64,000 bases of DNA, from contig OX387606.1 of the NCBI GenBank assembly GCA_947568835.1, forward strand, positions 23,367,225 through 23,431,224, read 5' to 3'. The notes below the pieces were generated by a model. The model made no database searches and had not been told where the DNA came from. It saw only the letters and a list, made by a program, of their open reading frames with translations. A program made the translations under genes and the position numbers. This DNA comes from Protonemura montana (taxonomy: Eukaryota; Arthropoda; Insecta; Plecoptera; Nemouridae). Shown in pieces: positions 1 to 12,300 of this stretch; the first letter of the stretch is position 1, and every line of letters starts with the position of its first letter.

Positions 1-83
1 ATATGTGATACCATGCTGGTCGTAGATCAATGCAGTCGATGTGGCCATCGTTGAAATAAAAGTCCAGACTTAACGACAAATCA

Positions 84-89
84 TTTATT
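84..89 (-). terminator. Candidate AATAAA poly(A) signal for the lachesin/DIP gene
   Basis: AATAAA on the minus strand lies about 1.03 kb past the stop codon. A weaker ATTAAA is at 808-803. Either could end the transcript, and the true end could also lie outside the window. No other gene is recognisable in 1-1120. Confidence 0.25.
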
Positions 90-1120
90 TTAGTGAAGCT
101 CTTGAAAACAAAGACATTCTCATAAAATAAGTTTGAAACCGAATTTCTAACTACGTCTGATAACATTTTTAAATGATGGCCTAATGCAGAGTAATACAGC
201 ACATTTTGACAATCTTACCATGTAGCGACTTCGAAGCGAGCACAATTGAAAATCACCCAATTGATTGCACCTTCGATTTAAAATAGACAATTTATCTCCC
301 CATCCATTCAGGGCAGAGCGATTTGATTGCACATTGGGTATACATACAGTGTAACGCATAACGCTGCAAGAACCTCCGTGCGTACACCACTAAGGACTTG
401 GAAGATATGCAATTTGGATAGATATGATGGACATTCACTGGAAACAAAGACTGGATGGCGACTCGCTAAAATCACTACTGAAATCACTAAACTAGCGATT
501 CTCATGTTTAGCTGTCAGCGTGGCACATGGGCGCAAAGATCAGCTGGCGATCTCGGTCCCCGAACCGACTGGCCACTAACATCCTCAACATCTAACACTC
601 TGCACAACGATATTAGTGTCTGTCAGCATCTCGGCTCAACCTCGCCGAGCCGATGTCTTCCCTCTGGCAAGAAAGACGGCAACTGTCACTTAATAACATC
701 TAACAATATATCACAACTGAACGGCTTGTTAAGTAATTACAACGACACAAGAATCATGTTCACATCGCTCGACTGAAGAGATCGAACGGACAGATGCAGC
801 GATTTAATGTTCATTCGCGCATTTTACGTACATAGGACATACATAATCTAAATCGATTCAATCCAGTAGACCCTTCTATACATAATCAATTTCCGAGAAA
901 ATTCTGAGCAAAGTTTTGATAGGAATTCTATAATATGGAGCACGCCGGTTTCGCGAAGAATTTTCATTTCGTTTCCAGCAAATTGGACATTTTCAGGCAT
1001 TGTACACACTTCCACATCGCGCACTGTGCACCACTTTGATAGTGACACTAGACTTTGTTGTCGTTGCCCTCGGTGTCGGTCCTCGGTGTCGACCTCGGAG
1101 GCTTACCACGGCACCCAGCA

Positions 1121-1287
1121 TCACCTGCCGACGCGTAACGACGCCCAGGCGCCGAGCAGCGACGCCGTCAAAGTCACGACGGCGGACGGGGGGCGTCGCG
1201 ACGACACCGACGACGTCTCCTGACTCATCTCGTAGTGTTGCTCCTGAGGGACGGTGGATGTCCTGCCGATGGGTGACTGTAAGGGCG
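1121..1287 (-). CDS. Coding exon 8: C-terminal tail, possible GPI-anchor signal, stop
   Basis: An unusually good acceptor (pyrimidine tract TTCCTCTTTCTCTCTCCTCAG minus its first base) precedes CGCCCTTACAG. In the frame set by exon 7 it encodes residues 336-390 and stops at TGA (1123-1121). The product is a Pro/Ser/Gln-rich stalk ([20 protein letters not shown]), a Ser-rich stretch, RRPPS and the hydrophobic run [16 protein letters not shown] ending RVGR. A small-residue region followed by a hydrophobic C-terminus resembles a GPI-attachment signal, which lachesin and many DIPs use, but the hydrophobic run is short and the anchor is inferred. There is no homology handle; support comes from acceptor quality, phase and tail chemistry. 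Confidence 0.72.
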
Positions 1288-3336
1288 CTGAGGAGAGAGA
1301 AAGAGGAACACGCTAGATTTTGCTGCTATGGTTAAAATAAATGATATGTTTACTTAAACAATTAAATTTTCGAACGATGAATATGATAGGTATGTTATTT
1401 TTAGACTCATGTCTACTTGATTTAACCTCAGCACTAGTTTTAACAAAAACTATTTCAACTGGATTTTTGAATGCTAAGAATAAAATTTTAAATTTTGATT
1501 GTTTTTATACTCATGTCTACTTGATGAAACCTTTGCACTAGTTTTGAAAATACAAAATACGTTAGTTTTTTAGTTATTGACCCTGATTATTTTATTTAGA
1601 AGCGTTTAGGAAGCTTGAACTTGGTAATTGTTATAATTTTGTGTGGTTGTTTTGTTATCGGAAAATTGTCAGGACTGCTCTTACCCTTGATAAAGTAACA
1701 GGTACAATTTACGAAACGTTGGGAAATTTAGTTGTTCTTCACTTAGCATTCAAAACCCGGTTGAAATAGTTTTTGTTATGATACGTTCTATAACATGCAC
1801 CTACGCCGCACCGCGATTGGGCCTCGCAATTCATCGAAGCTTGGTTGAATGCAAGCAGACTCGCGTTTAATGATGAACATATCGACTAGCGCGTTGGCCA
1901 ATTGTAAAGCGTATGGGGCACTGCAGTACCACAGATAGTTCCACGAGACTGAATCGATTGCAAATACACATAACAATTCAGTGCAGAAACAAGAGCCACT
2001 ATATACAGACAAGGTAACTATCAACATAATCAACAAATTGCCAAAACATTCGTAGATTTAAGTAGAAAAGAAGCTATTGCACAAAATATTCAAGGAATTG
2101 TAAGGTTAAATTCAACAAGCGATTCATTTTATTTGTTCCGAGTTGGTAGCATTTCAAAATCTACCCCCGAAAGTGTTATCAAGCATCGTGCCAGCCGTTC
2201 GTTTGGTAAATAGACAGCGAAACAACACACAGACTTGGCCACACAAAAAACATACCAGGGTTAGGATGAAATCTTATATAAACTGCAAACGCTTGCAATG
2301 CGCGGGGTATTTTATTAATAAAAACACTATAACCGTCTCAAAAATTGATGCACAAACGCGGATTCGAACCTCGATCTCCACTCTATTTGGACACTTGGCT
2401 TATCAAATACACTAAAATCGTCTCAAAAAGCCAGCAATGGTACAGAGCAACACCCGCGACAGGTGGAGATCGGAGTTCGAGTCCACGTTTGCGCATCAAT
2501 TTTTGAGACGGTTATAGTGTTGTTAATAATAAAATACCAGGGTTGTTTTCGGGGCTTGAACCAATTTGACCATAGGCCTGGAATTTCGGGGGTGGGTAGG
2601 GGGTAGAAAGTAACTTACCAATCGTTGTGAAGGAGATGTCTTGAGCCATTTCATTCTCCGAACGGCGACTTGTGGCTTCATCTGAAACGTCAGCAAACAT
2701 TTATCCTTGACATCGCTAATTATCCTTATCTTTGCTCTCCTGATCTCTTTCCAGCTCGTTTCCCTTTGTTATGGAGCGGGAGAGATCGGCAGAAGAGGGC
2801 GCTCTAGCCAGACTGAAGACTTCTTCCCGATAACGCGCTGATCTTTTTAACACAGGTTTTCAAGTTCTTTCAGGATTTAGCAGACTCAGGATGAATCCGA
2901 GAGAGGAAAACTGAATCGATTCATGCTAAGAAATAACTAGCAAACATTGCTAGGTCCCTTTTGAGGGAAACTTCAGCTCAGCAATTTTAAAATGAAAGTA
3001 ATTACTTGACATGATGATTTTGTGTGCGCTACATTTTTGTGAAATAATGAAAGAAATCCCGTTTCACGTGGACTGACTTCCTCACCTGCTATCGTAACCA
3101 ACTGGGGCTCCGTCAGCAACGTAGTCGTGTGGATCGGGACTTTGATTTCTGGAACACGGGCAAAATCGGGATGAAATCCTTTGCGCTTCAATAGCACAAA
3201 GGTATCGGCATTTGCCGCTTATCAAACAAACTCAACAATTGGAAAACAAACGAGGCCTGCAATTCTGATAACCCTATCACAAGTCATTGCCAAAACTAAT
3301 CTCTACAAAATCGAGTGACAAAAACGATCGCAGGTG

Positions 3337-3370
<34 letters not shown>

Positions 3371-6300
3371 CGTTTTACTCTGACTTTTCGTCGCTTTGTC
3401 ACTGCAAATAAAATAACTGTCACCAAAACGGGCGTGCCGAAAGCAATCGCGTAAAAACGTGTAAGTGAATTAATTCTTTTTTTTTCCGCTCCCCGATTGC
3501 CTGGCGGCCGGGACGTTTGCTCGGCCGATTGGGAATTTCCGGGCATATTGGCAATATTTCCCCACGCACGGAGTGTCAAAGAATTTGAAAAGTGAAAACG
3601 GCGTCGGCGTTTTCGGGGGTCGCGGGGAACGCTACACGCTTCGCCGTAAGCCCTGCATTTGTATGCCGATGCCGACACTGCCCCCTCTGCCCCCCTCACG
3701 CAACCACCACGGCAACGTCGTTCAACGCTAGGAGTCTGCCAGAGCTCGGAAAAACTTCTACTTTCTATAAAATTGGATCCTATTCGTATGTTAAGCGGGA
3801 GTTTTCTGATGTATTCATGACAGAAAAAGTGGGTCTGTGGGGTGATCACTTGCGCGAGTAGCGGCCAATGAGGGGAACACATCAGATTTGCTCTGCGTAC
3901 GAAGGAGAATGTGCGTACCCGATGCGTGCGGCCCGTTGCGTGCGGCCCGTTGCGTACAGCACGGTGCGTATGCCATTGGGTTTATAGGTTGAAACAGAGT
4001 CTCGGCGCTAACGCTAAACTGTCCTCGCATAAAATACCGACAAATCATTTGGCAACTGCAACACCGACCAAATGGTAGTCGCTGACAAATGGAGTCACCG
4101 TCTTTTAATTAGTTATTTATCAAAAAGTCACTAACATTCGAGTCTATGGCAATCTTTACGATTCATTTACATTTGACGATATTTTTTAGTAGTAATTACT
4201 AAATTGACTGCCGACGCCATCGGGTGGCGCCCACCATTACCGTATACGAATTGCCAAACCGTTTGCTCAGCAAAACGTCAGAGCTGGCACTCTTGACTAA
4301 GCCTTTAAAACCAATGGCAACACTCTGTGCGTACGACACACATGTCAATCCCTGATTGGACAGAGTAAATATAAAAAGCTAGCGCGGGGGCGACGCCGTT
4401 CAACGGGCGATAAATAAAGCGTAATGAAAGTGCCAACACGACGTATAATAGCTGCTAATTAGATTTAAAAACACGCGCTCAAAACGCCTCCGGGTCGCCA
4501 CGGACTAATGCCAAGAGTTGTTTTTTTAGTCAGCGATCGGCGCAGTGAGATTGCCAACGCGGTTTCCCCTTTTACTCCCGCTCATGTGTGAGAGTCGAAG
4601 GAGGATAATCCTGGAGCTAAACCTATCTCTGTCATTGTCTACTCCATCCCCGGTCGCAGCGCTCGCTCGCTCGCTCTTTGTTTCCCTCGCGGATCGTCTT
4701 CACGTATTGCAATAAAGCCCGCACGATGTGTTCCCTAGCCGGCGAATAAGCCACATACCAATACAAAGAATGCCTTCAACTATTGGCTAGGATTCGGGTG
4801 AATCGATTAGGTATAGGCCATCGCCTATCGGGTTACAGCCATCTCACATAAACTGCACTCGCCAAGCGCCTAGAGGCACGGTTTTTTTTAGAATCTGACA
4901 AAATCTCTTTATTGTTTTTATTTATTCGATAAAGCTAGAATAAAGGGTCCCCTGGGAGGGCATTCGAATCTCGGCTCGCCCCGAACCGCGTAATGACGTG
5001 TACACCCGAGATGATCGCAGAAGGCTGTGGATGTCACGACACCAGCGACTGAGCGGTATGTTTTTGCTGCCGCGCGAGAAAACTCATTTAAAATGCGCGA
5101 GTATTTATTTTAAAATCGCGATAAAAAAGGGCGAACTCATTCGCCATGTGAAGTTTCCACGCCGAGAGAGAAAGAAAGTGTCGTGAATTCGAAAGAGTGT
5201 GTAAAAATAGCCGGGCGACGCTGGCGTGGAAATTATGGATTCATATTGGAGCTCAGGCGCTTTTCCGGCGGACGACATTTTTACATTTTCCGTCGCCGCT
5301 TGTTTGGGAAACACCAAACGTGTTTTTTTTTTTTTTTCTGCTTTTGCTTTGAGAGGAAAAAGGAATCAATCCGAGATGCTGGTTTTTGGGCCTAGTGGAC
5401 AACTTGCGGACTCGTCGCCGGGAGCGCTGTTAGCGATGCCAACGTTGCTAGCTGGGACACGAATGGTTAGCAATGTCCGTGATTTTCTCAGAATTACACG
5501 CCATATTAATGCAGTTTTAAGGAGGCAAGGAATATTTTTACTGAATAGGAACACTTGTATCCTCTCTAAAAAATTTGCGCTCAAAATTTGAGACTAGAAC
5601 CCCGATCTCCACCGTTAGTTGCTCTAACTAAATACGCCGCTTGGAAATTTCCATTGTGAGATGATTTAAGTGAATTTAATGAGAATGATGGATCTCCAAG
5701 GAGTAAAACCAAGAGGCTGTGAAAAAGGTAGTTTGGGCACCAACTTTTGAGAGGTTAATAGTGTTCCCAATAGTAAAATACTTAAAGCATTGCAAGAATT
5801 TTCAATTTATATGAGATTAGAACCCCTTGTTTAAAGGAAATATGCTTGTGGAACTATTTAAAAAGAGTCAGCCTGTCTCTCAAAGCGTTTTGTCAGGTGG
5901 GCAGAGGCGTTTAGCAGGACTGGTTTGTACCGTATAGTCGAATCGTGCCGTCAGCGCGTCCCAGCGAGTTGGTCGACACGCACATGTAGGTACCGAGATC
6001 CCGCTTCCCGAAAGTGCGTATCGTGAGACGCAGGCGCACTCGATATGCCGTGCGTTCCTCCTCGATGAAGTGTTTCCGTCTGGAACAATTATCAGCAGAT
6101 GCAACTTTGCAAACGGGGATAGGGAACAAGGCAAGTATCTAGGAGTCGTTCCTTCGCCTTGTTCCCGGGGCCCTAAAAAGGTTTTGCTTCGGAATTGTCT
6201 GCTCAAATTCGGGAAAGTTCGGGAAAAGGTAAGCGAAATAATGGCTGCACGGGCTATAAAAGAAAAGGAAAAAGCTGACTTTTCCGTCTATCCGCGTCTG

Positions 6301-9300
6301 GGAACTTTGCAAGTCGTACTAAACAGTCGCAAGTCGATTGCCGTTAGCTTGTTTTTTTCTAATATTGCGTTACAGGTTTAGTCAGAGTCACAGCGCTTAT
6401 GTTAAACGTCCTGCCATTGGGTTTACAGGTTTAGTCAGAGTCACAGCACTTATGTTAAACGTCCTGTCATTGGGTTTACAGGTTTAGTCAGAGTCACAGC
6501 ACTTATGTTAAACGTCCTGTCATTGGGTTTACAGGTTTAGTCAGAGTCACAGCGCTTATGTTAAACGTCTTGTCATTGAGTTAACAGGTTTAGTCAGAGT
6601 CACAGCGCTTATGTTAAACGTCTTGTCATTGGGTTTACAGGTTTAGTCAGAGTCACAGCGCTTATGTTAAACCTCCTGTCATTGGGTTTACAGGTTTAGT
6701 CAGAGTCACAGCGCTAATGTTAAACGTCCTGCCATTGGGTTTACAGGTTTAGTCAGAGTCACAGCGCTTATGTTAAACGTCCTGCCATTGGGTTTACAGG
6801 TTTAGTCAGAGTCACAGCGCTTATGTTAAACGTCCTGTCATTGGGTTTACAGGTTTAGTCAGAGTCACAGCGCTTATGTTAAACGTCTTGTCATTGAGTT
6901 TACAGGTTTAGTCAGAGTCACAGCGCTTATGTTAAACGTCCTGTCATTGGGTTTACAGGTTTAGTCAGAGTCACAGCGCTAATGTTAAACGTCCTGCCAT
7001 TGGGTTTACAGGTTTAGTCAGAGTCACAGCGCTCATGTTAAACGTGCTGCCACTAGGTTTACAGGTTTAGTCAGAGTCACAGCGCTAATGTTAAACGTCC
7101 TGCCATTGGGTTTACAGGTTTAGTCAGAGTCACAGAGCTAATGTTAAACGTCCTGCCATTGGTTTACAGGTTTAATCAGAGTCACAGCGCTAGTGTTAAA
7201 TGTCCTGCCATTGGGTTTACAGGTTTAGTCAGAGTCACAGCGCTTATGTTGAACGTCCTGTCATTGAGTTTACAGGTTTAGTCAGAGTCACAGCGTTAAT
7301 GTTAAACGTCTTGTCATTGAGTTTACAGGTTTAGTCAGAGTCACAGCGCTAATGTTAAACGTCCTGTCATTCTACGTCATTCAAACGTTCAGCTAATTGG
7401 TCGTCGCCATGGTAACAAGCACGGCACCTCCACCGGTCATAACCGCAAACAATTTTAAAAGTGATTCGACGCTGAAAGCACGATTAGCAGTTAACACGCG
7501 CGCGTAACGACGCATTAACGAAACATGCACGCGACACTTAAAAATCACCATCATCATAAAATAGTGCTCTAAGAAAATTGCCCTGTCTGGCAGCCATACC
7601 AACTTTACGCCGCTTAATGCTTGGTTGTCGTAGCTACACACTAAACCGTGGTGTTATTTCTTTATGCGCCAACGCTCAAGCTTTTATGACAGGTATTACC
7701 GGCATGTCCGGGAGATAACGTGCCTTTTTAATCGTGGCGAGCACAAAGCCGGCGTAACGCCCCCCATCCCCCCCTTTCTTGGCTGTTTCTTAGACACTGC
7801 TTACCCGTCTAGCAGCATCTCGCCCCGGTTCTTCACCCAGTAGTTGATTGTGTTTGGAAACGCCTCGACGCTGCACTCCAGTTGGACGTCGGTGCCGAGC
7901 GGCGCTCCGAGAAGCTGGTTCGGCACTTTCACGACGGGTGCGACTGAAACGTAGCGAAGTACTGGTAAGTCTTGGCTTCCTCCGCGGGGTTTTCAAGCTC
8001 TTAGCTCGCAACTAGTGGTACATTTTGGCCACCACGCCAACGAAAAGCCAAGAAAAGCCCAAATTATCCCAAAACGTAGCAAAAACTAACTATAATTAGC
8101 CCGAAACGTAGCAAAACTCCTATAAAATACCACAAAAAATTGCGGAAATAAGCCAAATTTAATGAAAAACTGATCCAGAACGCACAATGTTTAGGGGATG
8201 CTTAAGAAAAACCCGATTCCTGAGACTAATTAAGACGTGTTCACTACACAAGATTGTTGCGGTGACGCGAGTGAAAGTCACGCCACTCGCAGCCGCTTAA
8301 AAAACTTGGCCAGGCTAAAATATCAAAGCGCCACGCGTTCGCCAGCACGGCAAGGAGGTAATTACGCGTTGACAGAAACAAGCATTGCACCGCGTCAAGC
8401 AGAATTGGCCGGCGGCTGGAAGCCTCCCTCCCACCCTCCCGTCCGCCCCTCGACATGAACGTTATATCACGGCGACCAGGGCGGGGGAAAAAGAGGCAAA
8501 TAATAGCTCACATGCGCGGGATTCATAAATTTCACACGGCCAAGTTTACAAGTTAATCTACGCGTGGACCAGCGTACAGGGAGAGGGGGGGGGGGGATAA
8601 ACTCGATTTTGTTCCACATCCCTTTGCGAAGCACTGACTTTTTGTCACCCCCCCCCCCCCCCCCTCCCTCCACCACACCAGGATTGTGGTGGTTTACTTT
8701 CAAGTGCTGTGGTTACTTTGAGGCGATGAACTAGATGTTTAAGAGAGCCTTGATTTGATTTGTGGGGTTTGACGACGCACTGTTTTGACAACAAGTCCTG
8801 TGGCATTGGACTAATGGCGTCGGTAAATGAGTGGATGGTGATGAACCTAACCTAGCCTAGAAGTGATGAACTAGAAGTGGCAGGGACTTTTCAGCAAGGC
8901 GGGAAATACCAAGAAGCGATAAAAATGGCTTGACAAATGATGGACGAAGCGAGCGTAGAAAATACTTAATTTACTGATACTGGATTTAAACACCTTTATA
9001 GGCTACAAAATGTTTAATCTTCGATCTGCCACGTGTTTGGAACAGCAAAGCTTAAGAATTGTTGAGTTTGAAACTCTGATGACGAACGAACCTCGAGCAG
9101 CATGTCTATCGTATTTTGATGCAACATTCTATAACCAAATTAGATCCTAGAAACCGAACTGATATCGGAGACAAAATTCATTTTCGAGAGATTTTTTTTA
9201 ATCTGTGGATGCTATTTCCTTATCCGCATTTTGAAGGGTCGATGTCGCATAGGAAATGTGCCACACTTTCAAAAAGACGTGTCAAGAATCTAGCAAATAT

Positions 9301-12300
9301 CCCTTTTAAAAAATAGGTCGCCATGCTCTAAAAACACCACAAGCTCGCTAAACATATTGTAGAATTTGAAGTGGAAGATAATTTGCACAGATACACTTTG
9401 TTGACTCACAATTAATGTTGAGCGTGATCCTCTTGGATACGGCTGGAGGGACGTCGTTGGAGGCGATGCACAGGTAAGCTCCCATCTGTCGTCGCTCCAC
9501 CTTGATCAGGTTGAGTGCCTCGCCACTGAAAGTGTCCACTGCAAGCAAGGATGAACATGATAATGCAAGGTGATGGACAAGTGCCACCTATACACCAGAG
9601 CGAGGGTGGACACTTAAATCGTCAATAGCATCGCTTCTGTTTCCTGCAACGTCTTTGGTTTCTTGTTTTCCCCCGTTTGTAATCGCTCATGGCATGCCCT
9701 GGCCCCGGTAAACGCAAAGTGCCATGCGCAAAATCTTATCTAAGAGCACTATTCTATTTTTAGTTATTTTTATTTCTGCGGCCGTTTCCCGTTCGAATCT
9801 GTGCGTTATTATCTCCCGATCGCTATCTTTTTGTTGGAACGCCAGAAGCCATTGCGAAACTGGAAAGATATCGTTTAGGAAACGACATTTTATAGAAGAT
9901 ATCTAGTTTAGTTATTGGATTGTTTTTTTTTATATCCATCTATTTTTATTGTTCATATCTCTCGTTGTGCCTTGAATTACGTGTAATTACAATATTATTG
10001 CAAGAGCATTCAACTCAGCCGTGCTCGCCAATCGAGACATCTTCTGACAAGACAGCGCCGGAGAGTCTAGAGTGTAAGGAATACACAAACCGATCAATTC
10101 CAATTAATCCCTGCGCGTCCCGGCTGGTAAATCGCCCCCCCCCCCCCCCCCCCATCAGGTCCTGTATGCCGGGCACGTCACTCTGGTGAGGAGGGTGGTG
10201 GGGACGCCGTCGGCGAGGAAAAACGGGGACCTGTGCAAACCAATTAGCAGGTGATCCAGCGCGCGGGGATTCGCCGTTTTCCAAATCAAGGGGGGCTTGG
10301 TACACTACCACCGAGTTAGGGGGGAAGGGGTAGAACGGGAGGTAAATTGGTTCAAGGGTTGTTCTGGAGCGCGATATACTTGAATTCTGACGCCGAATCC
10401 CCCGAGAATGCCCAACTCATTACACAGCGCAAACAACTAAATTGATTAGTTTTCGAGTAATTAGATTTGCGATTATATACAACGTGACCATGCTAACATT
10501 ATTATCTTACATAGCCGCGCGCGGCATCTATCAACAAACGCATCCATAACTTCCTCCAGAGAGAGGACGGCGACGGCGCCTTCGTTCTCCACGTCGCGGT
10601 TTAGGGCGCAATTTCAAGGAGACGTTGCCTATTTGCAATTCCCGTTCTGTCAACACTCTTCGTTGATTGCTTGCGACAGAGCTTCGCCTCGCCTCGCCAA
10701 GAGTCGCAAGCTTTTTGTCGGCAACATCGGGGAATGGTTCGAGTGAGGATTTTCATAAAATCACGGCCAAACGCTGTTCGATTCGTGTTCGGGAGGAAGC
10801 CGATTGCGCGGAAGGGACGCACTAACGACCTATTACATGCGCCTGCCAATTTATTCTCACGCCCGCAAAAACGATAATCCCTCTTTGTGATTTGCCAACA
10901 CAGGCGAACATCCCAATACCATCCCAATACCACATGATTTCTTTGTCTGGAATCTCAAGTCTGGCCAATTGCAGGCTACTCAAACAGGTTCGCTCAATAT
11001 TAGAGGATAGAACGGGTTGGCGTGTGTTGGTTCTCGTAAGATCTACGAAGTTGAGCAACGCTACGCAGGGTCTGGTATTGGATGGGTGACAACCGAACAC
11101 TTTGGTGTGAACATAGTTCACATAGTGTGAAACTAAACAATAACTTGCTGGGTCAGGATTTGGACGGGTGACTGACCGCTTTCAACAAGTGCCCCTTAAT
11201 GCAACCCCCAATGCAGAGAACGCAGCACCTCCAACGAAATTGAAATTGCAAAGTAAAGGTGTTGCAAGTTAAGGCCCTGTTGAAATTAGTCCATGAACTT
11301 CACCTTCATGAACTGGGTTGAAGTTAGAACAATAACTTATCAACCATAGGGTCTGCATGGATTCGTAGAGAAATCCTGTTGTTCGAGTTGAACCGTCCTT
11401 CGGAAGGGACGTTGAGACGGTGGTAGTTCGCTAAACGCTGCTGGACATTGAAAGACCGGTTGCCAGCACCAATTTCACCTGTGGCTCCGTACAGGCTCGG
11501 TCAGACAAGACACCTGACGCCTTCACAACAGAGCCAAGACAGTTAGAAGGTTCTTACCTTTGGTCACCTCGCGAGAGCCCTTCTTGAAGAGCAACGTCTC
11601 CGAGTCCTCACGTCTCCAGAGAATACGGGGCGATGGGTGCCCCTTGGCACGGCAGACTAGGGTGGCGTTGTCCCCTTCTTGGACGGTCACATCAGAGCTC
11701 GTCTCTGCGTCGCTGATGTCCGGGGGCACTGCAGAGTTACAACGCCATCATAACATAACAAAAATAATAACATCGCTCTCATTTTCCTATTTTTATGTCG
11801 GAGGAAAGCTGGAACAAGCTCAGGAACTGTCGTCTCTGCGATTCACGAAACAAATATTATTATGAAAAGAGAGGACTGCGTCCAGTGGATCGTTCGCCGT
11901 CGGGCGACTCGAGATCATACGGTTGTCGTGGTGGCGGTGGGTAGGGAAGGGTGCGAGTCCACCGCTTGTTGCCGCACACATAATTTTCGATCTCCGTTTG
12001 AGCGTTTTCGTTGCCAATTAGCGCAACAAGCAACAACGTGAAACGCGCGGAGGAGTCTTGGCTCGACTTGCCATTTCGGAGTCGCTGCGGTCAGTACTAA
12101 ACAAAAGGAAAACTTAGTTTCAAGATGGCTTCCGTTTCCTGTTCATTCTTTTCTCAAGTGGCCCAGACTTTATCTGGAATCCCGAAAAATTTCCTATTGT
12201 ATCATATCGTAATAATTCCTCTCTCCAGGTTCTTTTTCTTTTCACCTCTTGTTTTTGGGTCCAGACAGGCCGACTCGCTATTTCAGACCGGCTATAAATT

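Larger units (their letters stand above)
1288..5930 (-). other. Intron 7 (4.6 kb)
   Basis: The intron runs from donor GTACAA to the pyrimidine-rich acceptor of exon 8. It contains the dispersed repeat at 1401-1781, two copies of the hairpin retroposon (2263-2533 and 5549-5830), a small foldback element (3966-4322) and a 33-base G run (3338-3370). No coding exon could be supported between exons 7 and 8. Confidence 0.75.

Noticed and set aside
2463..2490. Possible genuine tRNA gene (B-box-like GAGTTCGAGTCC)
   Set aside because: No cloverleaf with paired acceptor stem; the sequence is part of the repeated hairpin retroposon.
2512..3197. Minus-strand open segments considered as extra exons between exons 7 and 8
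   Set aside because: No acceptor/donor pair with the phase needed; exon 7 already joins exon 8 in frame.
3277..3882. 201-codon minus-strand frame with a polyproline run
   Set aside because: The run is the translation of the G33 homopolymer; flanks show no protein family signal.
6375..7373. CRISPR-like array
   Set aside because: The units are directly tandem with no unique spacers, in an animal intron.
11020..11092. Possible functional 5S rRNA gene
   Set aside because: Only the central part of 5S is kept, the ends do not pair, and it continues into a body shared with other repeat copies.
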